A program made the translations under genes and the position numbers. Below the pieces are notes generated by a model, which was given only the letters and a program-made list of their open reading frames with translations, searched no databases and had not been told where the DNA came from. 64,000 nt of DNA. Source: Wolfiporia cocos (taxonomy: Eukaryota > Basidiomycota > Agaricomycetes > Polyporales > Phaeolaceae). Position 1 is the first letter of the stretch; the number at the start of each line of letters is the position of its first letter. The stretch lies in contig JACCLO010000006.1 in assembly GCA_029448655.1 (NCBI GenBank), positions 3,472,001 through 3,536,000 of the forward strand, given 5' to 3'. Positions 11,547 through 23,066 of this stretch are shown here, one piece after another.

Positions 11547-13068
11547 ATGCCGGCAAACGCTAGCACACACACCCAGACAACTGAGGAATATATCCCTGAG
11601 GAATATGTGCAAGAGGCATTCCACTCATACCTCAAGTCGTCGCTTACCCAGGCCAAAATCGAAGGACTGCTTCCAGCAAACGTTCTCTCGAGCGCAGAGG
11701 GAGATCTGATGATCACAGGTCCGTCCACCAACTTGTTCTCTAGCAAGCCACCCTATCAAGCCTTGCACAGGTCCCGCCCTCTGCCTGTACTTTGCGGCCT
11801 TACGCTCGACGACCAACCCGCCTTCCGTACCCCTTCCTCGACGTTCAAAGAGTCATTCTGGTCGCACGCCAACCTTTTACCTCTCGCATGACAACTGTCC
11901 CCCTGCATTTCGTCCATTCTGGATGGTTTGGTCTCAGTCTGTCCCTGAGATTCAAGCTCTAATTCCAGAACATCAACATGACCTTGCACGCATCATCTGC
12001 GGCCTCCCGCCGATATCGAGCCCTGTCAATGCCCGCGTTGCAGGAATCGCGGCAGATTTACGCGCAGTAGCGATAGAGATTAGCATGCGGCGCACTTTTC
12101 AGGACAGCTACGCTAACGATCTGCAGGCTGCGTTAGATGCAGGCACCGGCGGGCGGGTGAAGGTCAAGGCCAGTTTTGTCCCTCCACCCACATACGACGC
12201 GGTGCAGTCTGCTTCGCCTCCGAAATCTTCCCTCTCACATTCACCATCTAAGTCATCTACACTCTCACGCTCACCTTCCAAATCCTCCTACCTCTCGCAT
12301 TTTGCGTCTCTATCATCCAAGATTTCGAGCTCATCCCCGCGAACATCATCGTTCAACCCCTTACCTCCTTCGTCGCATTCCACTCAGCCCACTATTCTGA
12401 CGCCCGACTCACCTGTAATTGAGTTTATACGCGAAACTCTCTACGCAGCCCTTGCAGATGTCATCGAGCGCATGCCCTCCATTAAGCGCTACCTCCGCAC
12501 GGATCCTACACGTGCTTACTTTGCCGCAGTCGCCTTCGCCATTCTCGACGTAGCCACGAGTTCGGTGACGTACCCCGTGCCCGATAGGACGTTTGCCGAC
12601 TTCTACCCCGAGGATGCCAAGAAAGAGCAAGAGGCAATCATACATGGCGTGCTTGACAAGACGCTTCGGCTGTCGCAATGCCCACCGGAGCTGCGCCCAT
12701 TCATGGCGGAGCTGTGCGCGATCGGGAAGGCTGCGCACGAGATGGAGGAGGAGGATTCGCTCGCGACGGTGCATGCCCTCGAGCACGACCAGGAGCCGCC
12801 CTCGCCGCGTCTTGAGCGAGTTCGCGACATCATTGAGGGTGGTGTGGGGCACATGTTCCACAGCCATGGTACGAGATCGCGAGAGTCGAGCGCCGCGCAC
12901 TCGGAGGGGCGCCCGACGGAACATCGGCGCCGTACTGGGTCGACAGAGAACCGCGCGGTGGCGTTTGCGAACAGGATCAATGCGCTTGCACTCGGGATGA
13001 TTCAGCTGCGCGCGTTCAAGGAGAGGCAAGACACGGTGTTCAAGGTCCTCGCAGGTGTGGGCAGTTGA
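11547..13068 (+). CDS. Unidentified protein with serine/proline linker, apparent frame break near 11.88 kb
   Basis: ATG 11547 opens a frame (PEEYVQEAFHSYLKSSLTQ..., NLFSSKPPYQALHRS) that stops at about 11889. A second frame, shifted by one base, continues coherently from about 11885 (SHDNCPPAFRPFW, SVPEIQALIPEHQHDLARII) to TGA 13068. The second part holds a Ser/Pro/Lys linker of about 55 residues (SHSPSKS-type repeats) and a helical domain (IKRYLRTDPTRAYFAAVAF, PPELRPFMAELC). It ends in a basic disordered tail and a last helix. The two halves look like one protein joined by a 1-nt frameshift, sequencing error, or an intron I could not place. I do not recognise the family. Confidence 0.55.
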
Positions 13069-15309
13069 CTCTAACTTGTTGTCTGTGCGTCTCATTGTTG
13101 TTGTTCCCTTGTTGCATATCCTTCATACCCTACGATCGGTTATAATCTGTGTTGTGATTTACCGAACAGCGTCGCTATCTGAAGAGACAGCTGACCTAGT
13201 GTAGCACATATCATGTATCGATGTCTTCTCGATAACTCTTTCCTTTGTAGTTTACAGGACAAACGCTATGTGTCTCGACGACCATCCTTTCAAGTGTCCT
13301 ATGAGAGCTATCACGCTTTGGATTACAATTTCCCCATTGGCAGAAGGTGTGTCCAGGAAAGAACGCATCGCTTCCTAGTCGTCATTCCGACATGGTCTCT
13401 CATGCACACAGGTCCCCACGAGGCATATTGGTAGGCTTCGGGGGTCCAATGACGGTTCCCCGTTAACTGGCACGTTGTGATTATCTGTGGACGTCCAATG
13501 GTGCTGTCAGTGGTGAGGTCATCTCAGCATTGGCTAACACTTACGTATCATCCTCTCCACGCTTCGCCGCATGGTCAACCGCCATCCAGCAAGGCACGCC
13601 GCCTTCTCTATCTGACGATTCAATCTCACGGGCTCAATTGTTAGATTAGTTGTGCAAGATATCACTGACGGCGCAGCAACAACCCGTTATCATCTCGCTG
13701 GGGCAACTTGCATTATTGTTAAAAGTTGTTCAGCATCTCAGCGATTCATACCATGCCATGTTACCATAGTCTATACGGCCTCATATTGAGCGCGCTTTAT
13801 GCGCTTGAAGTACCCTTCTCACCGATGTCGATAATCTATTGCTCGTCACATCACACGGGCCGGTCGCTGTATACCAGAACTGTACTTAGCTGTGGAGCAT
13901 GGACCACGCCACACGAACAAGACCGTGGAAGGGGCACAAAAGGCCTCCAGTGGTACACATGCCTTTCCAACCCGAATAGTGGCCATCATCATTAGGCGAC
14001 CTCGTGAGTGCCTGCCTATGGCCAAAAGGCAGGTGGCTGAACTATACCTGCACCATAAGCTAGGGATGCTGCAGATTTACTGTGACGGTACATGGCCGTC
14101 AAAAATAGTACGCGCGGCAAGTCCAAGGTATGACCCGCGCGGGCGATCCGACTTTCGGCTACAGGAAGGCTGTGCAAGGTAGGGCCATTATGTCTCTCCG
14201 TTCCCTCCAGTATAGCATGAATTACCGCATTCATTCTACGAAGCTGCTCCGCATTTGGCCGCTTACCATTTTAACCGAATTTGTGTCTCACACAGTTTCT
14301 TGGTGGCTTCGCCTCATCCCGATTCCCAATGTGCACTCATTGATAATGCATGTTCAACTATGGTCTTCAGGGACATCTCTAATAAGCAAGTCGAGTAATC
14401 TCGCACTCGTTACACCTACATACAGGCCACAGATTGGCGCATGCTCTCCTTTCAAGCTGCTCAGAGGTCCTGGTGAAACATATAGGAGGAAGGCTACCAG
14501 CAAAACATTGCATATACTCAGTTCATTGGGCTTGCGGTTGATAACAATGCTCGTAGCGATAGTGATGTCATAGTATATGGCGTCATGCATTCATGCACAG
14601 CTCCGTTTCCCTGCTGGCGAATGCGGCTACTGGGAGTGGGATGCAAAGTGTCACATTCCGTCAGGGGCACTGTGGTCGCACCGAACGGATTGGCCTATTT
14701 GGGCCCATCTGTCCGGCCGGCTAAGCAACCCCGCACTGCATTTCCCCAAAGCTAGCAGCTTGCGAGTTTGTTTATCCTAATATTGAGCCATACCGTTATG
14801 CAGCCCACATTAGTCATAATTATACGTTACTGATATCATGTGCTCACCGACTGCCGCTAACCACAGATGCCATCAGTTGCTTTTAGGGAGCATTCCTTGC
14901 CTACTGACATGATGTGAAATGTGGAGAAATACTTCGCAGAATCCCCTCGTCCAAGTTGTTGACTCATGTAAAGCAATCTCCGTCGGTGGCCGGTGGCCAG
15001 TACTAAACTGGTGACGCGGACGCCACACCGATGTTTGACGCATAAACAACCGCCGGGCACTGCTCGTGGCACACACGCAGAGCATCCTAACGACATACCA
15101 AAGCAGTGCAATGGGCTAGGTCTGGGCGTGTTTCCCCGAGTGAACAAGACACTCGCACGCCTCATGAGTGGCCACTCAGCTTTGACCTAGTATGTTATTC
15201 AACCTCACCTGTGCTCCTGCCTAGTATTGTGTAGCGAGAACAATGCCGATCACCAAGCGCAGCACGGCCCAGCAGGGGCCCAAGATTCAAGATCTTTCTA
15301 GCACCAGAG
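13069..15309. other. Gene-poor stretch
   Basis: About 2.2 kb with only short, unrelated frames in all six readings. No RNA gene, repeat or transposon signature recognised. Confidence 0.4.
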
Positions 15310-15316
15310 TATAAAA
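15310..15316 (+). promoter_or_regulatory. TATA box upstream of membrane-family gene M1
   Basis: TATAAAA lies 365 bases before the M1 start. A GTAAGA donor near 15432 and a TTTCAG acceptor near 15597 would remove a 5'-UTR intron, bringing the leader to about 200 nt. Confidence 0.5.
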
Positions 15317-15674
15317 GCAACGCACCAGGCAAGGATATGCATTCACAGTGCCCCTCAATTCTCACAATCCGTTCAGCCTCGTCAATCTCCTCATTGAGCA
15401 AGACTCTCAATCGCTCAGGATCTCATTACTCAGGTAAGAAATTTCCGGAGAATCATAGACAGTATCATCTTGATTCTCATATCTCGATGACAGAGATGAC
15501 TGGCTTGGATTTCCTTCGATCAGTCAATCCACTGTCATATTTCGATGAGAATAGTGCGTGGCTTCCTAATTGACTGGGGGAGGATATTTAACTTTCAGAT
15601 TTGCTGCGACAGGGACGGATAAACTCTGTGTTTTCTCCCTGCTTCCTATTCCAAGTGATGATGACTCAGAGAAA

Positions 15675-16250
15675 ATGTCTGGCTGTCCCTCCACAAATAC
15701 ATCGGTCGACCGCGGTTCGGAGGATATCGAGGCGAACCAGCAGTCGCATACTAAATCTAGAGCTGCCGCGTATGCGATAGTAGTTCTGCTGCCGTTTTGG
15801 ATTGCGTCGAGCTATGCGTTTCTTGGCTTCATGGCAATGACCGCCGGGAAGACAGTGCTTGCGGCTGCGCTGCCTCATGACGAGGGGTACATGGGGAACG
15901 TACATCTGACAATGCAAGTAGGAGCAGTTGGAGGTGCCATCACAGGAGGTATCATCTACGTCATCGGATTCCTCGCGGCGATAATCGCATCCTTCATTGG
16001 GTGCAGAGAAGAGTTTGCGAGGATGGCAAGCACTTGGAAGAGAAATACGCAGTACAAGTCTATTTTCTGGGTGTTGTGTGGTACAGTACTGGGCCCACTC
16101 GGTGTGGCGGCACTCAGGAATGACGCTCAGAGGGGCTTGGAGATGCTCACCACTACATATGCGGCAAGGGAAGGTGCATTCGGGATGTTTCTAATGTCGA
16201 TTGCTGCCTCACTTCTATCACCCTCCATGAATGACGAGCACGGGAAGTGA
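15675..16250 (+). CDS. Polytopic membrane protein M1 of a local paralogous family
   Basis: 191 residues, no introns in the coding part. The start was taken at MSGCPSTNTS because the upstream in-frame codons follow a likely splice acceptor. A hydrophilic N-terminus precedes about four membrane segments: AYAIVVLLPFWIASSYAFLG, then FMAMTAGKTVLAAALPHDEG and MQVGAVGGAITGGIIYVIGF, a charged loop, SIFWVLCGTVLGPLGVAALR, and GAFGMFLMSIAASLL. The markers GFMAMTAG, P-H-D-x-G-Y, MQVGA-x-GG and GPLGVA recur in M2-M4. Function unknown; the fold suggests an endomembrane or plasma-membrane protein. Confidence 0.75.
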   Translation: MSGCPSTNTSVDRGSEDIEANQQSHTKSRAAAYAIVVLLPFWIASSYAFLGFMAMTAGKTVLAAALPHDEGYMGNVHLTMQVGAVGGAITGGIIYVIGFLAAIIASFIGCREEFARMASTWKRNTQYKSIFWVLCGTVLGPLGVAALRNDAQRGLEMLTTTYAAREGAFGMFLMSIAASLLSPSMNDEHGK

Positions 16251-17313
16251 TGGTATACATTATACGCATAATATGGAACAATTAGATGTCTAGCTAGCAA
16301 CTAATGTGGACATTTCGGGCTTTGGCAATAGAACTTGATCAATACAGCATTGCTTCTTATATATCTGCAGGCATCCAAAATAATACATCGAGCAAGCTCA
16401 CATAATTCGTCTTACCTCATAATGGTGCGTACCCACTGATTAGACCGTTGGGTCATTCATGTGGGCCACACATACATAAACCACAGGTAGCCAGCGAGCT
16501 ATTCTCAATGTGCCACTTGATTCTGACGGAAATACAGTGAACCGATAAAGTTAGCCTTGATGTACCTTCATGGCCGGTGTCATCTATAGCAACTGCAATG
16601 TTTGAATACAATATTACCAATTAATCACAAGAGTTGGCGTCTCAGTGGCCACAATGACTGATGTGGTGCATCCACTTAGGTGTTCAATGTGTCGCTGTCT
16701 GACTCTATCCTTATCATATGAAGTCCGAGTAACATGTATTTTCAGTCATCCGAGTTGTTCTTTCATTGCATTGGCTGGATAAGACCAAACTTACAAGGCT
16801 TACCGACGCGCACAACGAACCCCACCGACGCGCACAGCGAACTAGTAATGTGCGTTTTTTTGTGACATAACTTAGATATAAGCGGTTTGATTATCTCTGC
16901 AAGTTGATCGAGACAACATGCCGTACAGGGGTGTCGCGCTTTGTCACCTCGGGTACTAATTCGGGGGCGCCGCGCACGGGAATATAGCAAATCAAGAGTG
17001 GCAGTTCTTGGAGTATTCCGGCTGTGAACGACACGCGTACGCACAAACGCCACAGCAGTGTCGCTGACTAGGATCACTGCTGACTAGGATCACTAACGTT
17101 GAGAATCTCAGAACAAGCGATGTCTTCGAGGGTGGCGTATGACGTTGAGCCTGTATAGCTGTGCAAAATGCGCCCACAGCTGCCTGACCTACCTCTATTG
17201 TATGCTTTATTATCTTATCACTATGTCAATGCAATGTGAGCAAGGTCACACGAATAGTGCACAGCATGATGTGATGAACGGACAGAGGGGCGATTCGCTC
17301 TGTGACACCAGAA
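16251..17313. other. Intergenic stretch between M1 and M2
   Basis: About 1.1 kb, AT-richer, with no supported gene. A local duplication of CCGACGCGCACA-type sequence near 16803-16835 is visible. Confidence 0.4.
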
Positions 17314-17319
17314 TATAAA
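17314..17319 (+). promoter_or_regulatory. TATA box upstream of gene M2
   Basis: TATAAA at 222 bases before the M2 start, in a position comparable to the boxes of M1 and M4. Confidence 0.45.
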
Positions 17320-17535
17320 GGCTAGATACTTCTTCATCCATGCTTTCATGTCAATCCGACCATCTTCCACACCGCAGAGGAATATCAACCGCCTTCGCCT
17401 ATGAGCATCCTCATTCAAATGTCAGATTTTAGTCGCACGTGTATGTGGCCCTAGTCATAATACTGGATAAGCTCATGATGATACTTTCTGCCTGCTCCAG
17501 CGCCAAGCAGGACATCCTTGCCTGACCCTTCTCAA

Positions 17536-18189
17536 ATGGAAGCGAGTACTATCGATGAAGAGACGATGACCGATGGAGCTACTATATTCATCAACAATCC
17601 GAACATCGTGTGCGGGCCGCCGTTACGTTCGGGGTTCGCTACAAGCGACAGCGACGTCTCAAGCACGGGAACAGCAGGACAAGCTCCCTCCAAGATTCTA
17701 CAATCTGCGAAGGACGTTTCCATTTCGGTCGCTGCTGCAATATTTGCGATAGCGGCCAATGCGTTTCTCGGATTCATGGCGATGACGGCCGGGCAGGCCG
17801 CATTGGCGACCACGCGGCCTTATAATTGGGGGCATGTCGACGACGCGCACTTGATAATGCAGATCGGCGCAGTTGGGGGCACCATACTCGCGGCGGGCCT
17901 CGCCCTCATGGTTATCTGCACGCTGGCATTGATGTCGCTAGCGAAAAAGAAGGTGGATCTCCAGGGTCGGTGGTGTCATCTAATGAGGAGTCGCCTAGTG
18001 ACTTCTGTCTGCATGGTGACATACGGCGCTGCCTTAGGCCCACTAGGCGTCGCAGTAGTAAGACGGTGTACAATGGAGTATCAGACGAACATTCTCGACT
18101 ATGCGCAGGTCGCCGAAGCAGGAGCATTCGGGATGTTCATGCTAGAGATAGTAGCTCTATTATACGGTCACAGCGACGAGCAGCACTAG
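17536..18189 (+). CDS. Polytopic membrane protein M2, paralogue of M1
   Basis: 217 residues from ATG 17536. An acidic N-terminal tail of about 65 residues is followed by the family core: FLGFMAMTAGQAALATTRPY, IMQIGAVGGTILAAGLALMV, TYGAALGPLGVAVVRR, and AEAGAFGMFMLEIVALL. Order and spacing match M1 through about four hydrophobic segments. The loop between segments 2 and 3 is basic (AKKKVDLQGR), suggesting a cytosolic side. Unknown function; paralogy with M1 is seen directly in the shared motifs. Confidence 0.75.
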   Translation: MEASTIDEETMTDGATIFINNPNIVCGPPLRSGFATSDSDVSSTGTAGQAPSKILQSAKDVSISVAAAIFAIAANAFLGFMAMTAGQAALATTRPYNWGHVDDAHLIMQIGAVGGTILAAGLALMVICTLALMSLAKKKVDLQGRWCHLMRSRLVTSVCMVTYGAALGPLGVAVVRRCTMEYQTNILDYAQVAEAGAFGMFMLEIVALLYGHSDEQH

Positions 18190-20386
18190 TTGACCTCAGT
18201 GGAACCATATGAACGATATGCAAACGCACTATCATAGTGAATTACTTGAAATTCATCTGTGGGTTGCCTCATGCTACCAAATACCCAGACGTCGTTCTTC
18301 ATTCCCAGTTCTAGGTTTCTTGGTGGACTATTGGCAACGGTTAGATACGACACGTACATGCCCAATCAGCATATAGACAGCACATATACCGTGCTTACAC
18401 GGGGTAACCTGAGACCAGGATCGAATACATACCAGGATGTAGAATCTGGCATCTCCAGATATGTCTGAGTTATATTCGAAATGTACACAGGCGGGGGGCC
18501 CGCGCTGGATCTTGACCCCAAAGTCTGGAGTCTGAAAATAGCCACTTACCCTGTGTCTGGAGGGAGCGGGAAGGCGTCTTTATGGCGCGCCGCGCTAAAA
18601 GAGAGATACCTGCGTTCGACAAAACCTCCTCGGCTCACGTACCATCTCCCTTAGCAGTATCTCTTGCTCGGGCCAGGAGCGTGTGGCGAGCAACACATGC
18701 CACTGCATCCATGAGGGAAAATCGATCCAGTATGGTGCAATTCTCGCAAGCCCTTGTTACATCATGAAGGCGTGAAGCCCTTTGTGTATCAAAGTTCAAT
18801 CACCAATGACGTTTCATATGAAAGTCTGAGCGAAGTCAACTGCGTTTGCATCGACAAGAACGGACTAGAGAGGACTCCAGAAAGCGGCGCATACACAACA
18901 GTGCAGGTGTACGAGACTACAGGTATCCAGCCGGCGATACGAGATTCGTATAGCTGCTCCTCAGGTTTTGAACTGCGTATCGCGGAGGAGAGACAAACTA
19001 GCCTCGGGTCGATCAGGACAGCAGGACTCGAGACGCAAGGGAGACGAACAAATCCGTCAGCGACGAGAGGGACCCAGTCGTACACAAGATGCAGCGTGTC
19101 GTCTGGACGCTGCAAGGAGAAGGCGAGCGGGATACAAGAAATACGCCTAGCATTCACAGAGTAGCGGAAACGAGAGCACAATCAAAGACCAGTTGTTTCA
19201 TGAAGCACTCGCTCCGGCTTGTACATTGAAAGGAGCATGGTCAGTCGCCGCCAGTCAACATTGCTGCCTCGAATGGGTGAATCAGTCGTTCCATCTTTTT
19301 TGGGCTCGTCGTCCTGGAAAAAATAGCGAAAGTTAATTCTGGCGTCGTAGTACCTCCCGTGCTGTCATAGCATTACAAGAGCAAAAGTGCAGCGCAGGAG
19401 GATATGGGAGTAGAAGAAAACGAAAGCCAAGTCGATTGCATGCCAGCACGCACCAGTAGCTACAGAAGTTGAGAAACGATGCATCGAAGGAAGAATAGAG
19501 AGCAATAGGAGTCCATCGTGGTTTCTCGGGTTCAAAACTGAGCGCGAAGATTGATTAGAACCAAGAGAGACGCCCAGAGCATGCTGCTCATGCTGAGGTT
19601 AGGGTTACCGTGCATATGTCAGACGCCCAAGGTGTATGGGAGTCGAGTATATCCACTGACTGCTTGCTCGTATCTCGCCATCTGACGCGGCTAATGGCAC
19701 AAGTGTGCTGTGTACATGTCTTCAGTATTTCGATCTTCATTCTCAGGTTGCTCTGCTATGCTAATTAAATTGAACTAACATGCTCTGTCCATGATGACTA
19801 CGCAACAGTGGAGAGCTGGAGGGTGTATGGCCCGACCCTGCACTTCTCAGATTCTCAGAGTTTGGATGGTGGGCGTGATGCAGGAAGCATTGGCAAAAGG
19901 CATACCCCCACAAAGAGTAAGGTGAGTGTTTAATGGGAACAATAAACTCGAGCTCAAAGGATAGTTGACATCGCAACGCAGATGCAAACTCAGAGCACGC
20001 CACACCGACCGAGCTCAGGGCTACAGTGAGCCTGTCACTGCAGCTGACATTTTGTATATCGCTACTGCCGCATGCTCCTTGGCCGTGTCCAATATATGGC
20101 AGCATAATGGCACTTGGCCAGTGCGCCTCGCTGCCTCCGTTGTTAATAGCCGAGCTGTGCAACGTTGTCACAACGATGCAGTGCCAGCGCTAGCGAAGAC
20201 GCCTGCGATCGATCTCCATTGGCAGGATGGGCCATTCTCACGGTAGCGCCTGCGCATAGGGAATCGTTGACCTTCTAAGCCAGCGGCGCGGCATACGCGC
20301 ACGTATCTTCATCGCCACATGGCGCGGAACTGTGGCGGTAGTGTATGTGCCTCGCTTAGGCCGCCATACCAATACTTAACAAACGC
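18190..20386. other. Gene-poor stretch between M2 and M5
   Basis: About 2.2 kb. Overlapping frames of 130-136 codons on both strands around 18754-19181 and a - strand frame at 19761-20171 have no recognisable domain or splice context. I cannot support a gene here. Confidence 0.35.
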
Positions 20387-20392
20387 TATAAA
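20387..20392 (+). promoter_or_regulatory. TATA box of gene M5
   Basis: TATAAA lies 51 bases before ATG 20438, with a pyrimidine-rich start region between, as expected of a TATA promoter with a very short leader. Confidence 0.6.
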
Positions 20393-20437
20393 TGCTCTCT
20401 GCACTCACTGCTTTCTTTTATCAACGCTAACTGCACC

Positions 20438-21175
20438 ATGATGGAGCCAACATCATACCCTCTGGAGCTCTTTGGCAACAAATCTCCACGAGGCTCGTTT
20501 GTTCCTCTGCACTCAGAGCCGAATCTCCCCCTACCGGCGGCCACCGCTTATCATTATCCGGTTTCCCCTATCATATCATATCTCCCTCTCTCGAATGCCC
20601 CCCCAGAGATACCAGTGCTACAAGTCCGCACGCAGTCCCATAAAGTGATTCTTGCTCGCTGTGTTATCAACACAGTATCTGTCACAGTCATCGGAGTGAC
20701 ATGGTCGATGGCATGCGCGACGATAGGCTCCCTGGTGCTCACCGACAGGAAACAAAGCCCTGGCTACGGGGATTCACCTACCTATGAAGAAGATACGGAT
20801 TCAGTCTTGTTTACGAGTGCCGCTGGAGGGGCGATCATAGCAGCCGTCATCTGTGCACTGTTTCTCTGGGTTGGCCTCAAGGCTGAAGTGGCCCCGCTTC
20901 GAACTAGCGAAAGAGAGGCGTCGATGACTGCCGAAGAATCCGAGCGTTCCGAAAAAATTCAGACCCTTCTGGAGTACTGCTCGCCGCTAGGTGCAGTGGT
21001 TGTAGGCGCGTTTGGACAGGCTCTTGGAGTCATCCTGCTTCGCAGCGTATTGTCTGGTGGGTATACTTTGGGTGCTGCGATTACCACCAGCGCAATGGGA
21101 GAGCTTGTTATTATCGCCGTAGTTGTTGCTGCAATTGTCTTGGTATGCATCAGCAAGTATTCGTGGGATGACTGA
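20438..21175 (+). CDS. Polytopic membrane protein M5 (second subfamily), single exon
   Basis: 245 residues. A proline-rich N-terminal tail (FVPLHSEPNLPLPAA) leads to four hydrophobic segments: VIGVTWSMACATIGSLVL, FTSAAGGAIIAAVICALFLW, VVVGAFGQALGVILLRSVL, and GELVIIAVVVAAIVLV. A charged loop lies between segments 2 and 3 (REASMTAEESERSEKIQ). The nearest relative is M6 at 29510-30247, which matches along its whole length (LHSEP, WSM-CA-GSLVL, SPTY, EESMSAEE, LRTVLSGGY). The GQALGV-LLR element also matches GPLGVA-LR of M1-M4 and QGIGIAVLQ of M7. Function unknown. Confidence 0.8.
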   Translation: MMEPTSYPLELFGNKSPRGSFVPLHSEPNLPLPAATAYHYPVSPIISYLPLSNAPPEIPVLQVRTQSHKVILARCVINTVSVTVIGVTWSMACATIGSLVLTDRKQSPGYGDSPTYEEDTDSVLFTSAAGGAIIAAVICALFLWVGLKAEVAPLRTSEREASMTAEESERSEKIQTLLEYCSPLGAVVVGAFGQALGVILLRSVLSGGYTLGAAITTSAMGELVIIAVVVAAIVLVCISKYSWDD

Positions 21176-22445
21176 TGACGCATGACGACGGGTAAGTATC
21201 CCACTTGATCGCAAGCAGGCCACGCTCACTGACTTCGCGGCTAGTAGATACGGACATTACATAACTCCACATGCAACCAAGGACATTGTTCCGAATCTTA
21301 CGCAGCTTACAAGACTAGCACCAAAACACTCATTATGCTCTATGACTGAACCACATGCCCGGTATAATGTATGGTTTCAGAACAGGTGGAAATCACAATC
21401 TCAGTTGATACGAAACTAATGATATCTATGGACACACGTTGATACAAGACTTGGTGCAAGGTCTTAGTCTTATGTGGTTACTTGCAGATATACCACTACA
21501 TCATGAGGCCACACGGGTGGCTCTACCAGCATTTCTGAAAACTATCACGCGCTGTCGTGAGACGCAATAACAATATTCAGCCGTAATGCAATAACAATTG
21601 CGCCAAAAGGGGATTTGCGGGTCTCATTACTTAAGGAACAAAGGTGATGCATGCATAATTAGGAGGGTTCGAGCACGTGCAGCGCCTCTATGATCGTTTG
21701 ATGCGAAAGAAAGCAGAGTTTGGAGGCCACAACTGTCGCAATTCGGGTTCTGCGGCCGACGCGAGGGCGCGCGGCCCTTGCGCGCATAGCGACGAGGAAA
21801 GCTAGCGGGTAGTAGATTTATTCGTAGCTGCATTTCAGCTGGGTGTGAGCATTATGGCTCCTCGGCAGTTTGTACCCTACGACACTGTTCGACTATCCTA
21901 CACTAGAAATTCACCCTCGCGGTCAGAGAATTTCTACAACAACATGCGGCACAACGCGGCTGCATGCTGATGTCCCGGGTAAATGCAACATCCTGGGCTG
22001 CACCAGCTTTGCTTTGCGCAGGCGGCGACGCGTTGTACGTGGAACATTGGATTATCAATGCAGGTCCGGATATGCGTGGCATAAGTGGCGGCCATAGCTC
22101 TGATTTCACCCGGAGCATCGGCCATCATTCGGTTGGAATATCAACTCCGATGAGCTGATGGAGTCAACGTGCGCACTGCCTTTCTGTGGCCAGTTCTGGT
22201 ACCTGGGTATAAGGAGGCTGCCAATTCACAAAAGGGTGCTTCATCTCCTCTGTACGAAGCATCGGGTCCTCACACGACCTGAATTGCTCGCTTACAGTCA
22301 ACAGCAGCGGTATGTGGTCATAGTATCTGCAAACGCATACCTATTAATTCCCGCTGGCGCAGTAACATCTAAATCAAGCAAGCTCTACCTAGCGTGTATC
22401 TTACCAGTTAGGACACGCGACGGCCGGCTCTAATATTCGTCAACG
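21176..22445. other. Gene-poor stretch; may hold the first exon of M3
   Basis: About 1.27 kb without a supported gene. The M3 coding frame opens after a likely CTATAG acceptor near 22454 and lacks an upstream ATG, so its first exon probably lies here; I could not locate it. Confidence 0.35.
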
Positions 22446-22454
22446 GGCTATAGC

Positions 22455-23066
22455 ATCGAGAGAAACACGAAGGAAACATCATCAGAATACGAGGCCGTCA
22501 ACACCAGCACCAGCACCAGCACCGTGGTGGTCGACATCGATCGCCAAGTAAATTCCAAGTCCGCCGCCGCCGACATATCGCGTTGCTCTGTGTGCGCTAA
22601 TCTCATGTCCTTGCTTACAACGGTAGCTCTCTGCGCAGCGTTCCACGCGCTGATCGGATTAGTGGAGCTGACGCTCGGGCACGCTATTCTGGCTGTCGCG
22701 CGGCCGCACGACGCGGGGTACACCGCGGCCGATGTACGCTTGGTAATGCAAGTCGGCGCGGCGGGTGGCACCATCTTCGCAGCCTGCTTCTATGGTTTAG
22801 TGCTCCTTGCAGTCGTCCTCCTTGGTGCGGGGGCGGAGAGATACTTGTGGAGTCTAGTCGCCCTCGTCTTCCTCGCATTGGGTCCCGCGCAGGGCCCGTT
22901 GGGCGTTGTGGCCCTGCAGGCGTATGCTGCAAAACATCAGCTGGCTATCTTGAGTCCTGCGCGTGCCGCCGCCGCGGGCACGTTGGGGATGATAATCGTG
23001 TTCGGTTCTTTACTACTGGCTGGGTTGTTGTATAAAACGGTGGACAAAACGGAAGCTGAGGAATAG
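22455..23066 (+). CDS. Polytopic membrane protein M3, paralogue of M1/M2 (5' exon unresolved)
   Basis: An open frame runs from a probable splice acceptor near 22454 to TAG 23066. It has no ATG before residue MSLLTTVALC, so an upstream exon is likely. After a Thr/Ser repeat (TSTSTSTVVVD) come FHALIGLVELTLGHAILAVA, RPHDAGY, MQVGAAGGTIFAACFYGLVL, GPAQGPLGVVALQAYAAK, and AAAGTLGMIIVFGSLLLAGL. These match M4 closely (LTLGHA, RPHDAGY, AILSP-RAAAAG). Paralogy is clear; function unknown. Confidence 0.7.
   Translation: MERNTKETSSEYEAVNTSTSTSTVVVDIDRQVNSKSAAADISRCSVCANLMSLLTTVALCAAFHALIGLVELTLGHAILAVARPHDAGYTAADVRLVMQVGAAGGTIFAACFYGLVLLAVVLLGAGAERYLWSLVALVFLALGPAQGPLGVVALQAYAAKHQLAILSPARAAAAGTLGMIIVFGSLLLAGLLYKTVDKTEAEE

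Noticed and set aside
19590..19612. TTAGGGTT telomere-like word (also near 38965)
   Set aside because: Single copies without tandem array; not interstitial telomeric repeats.
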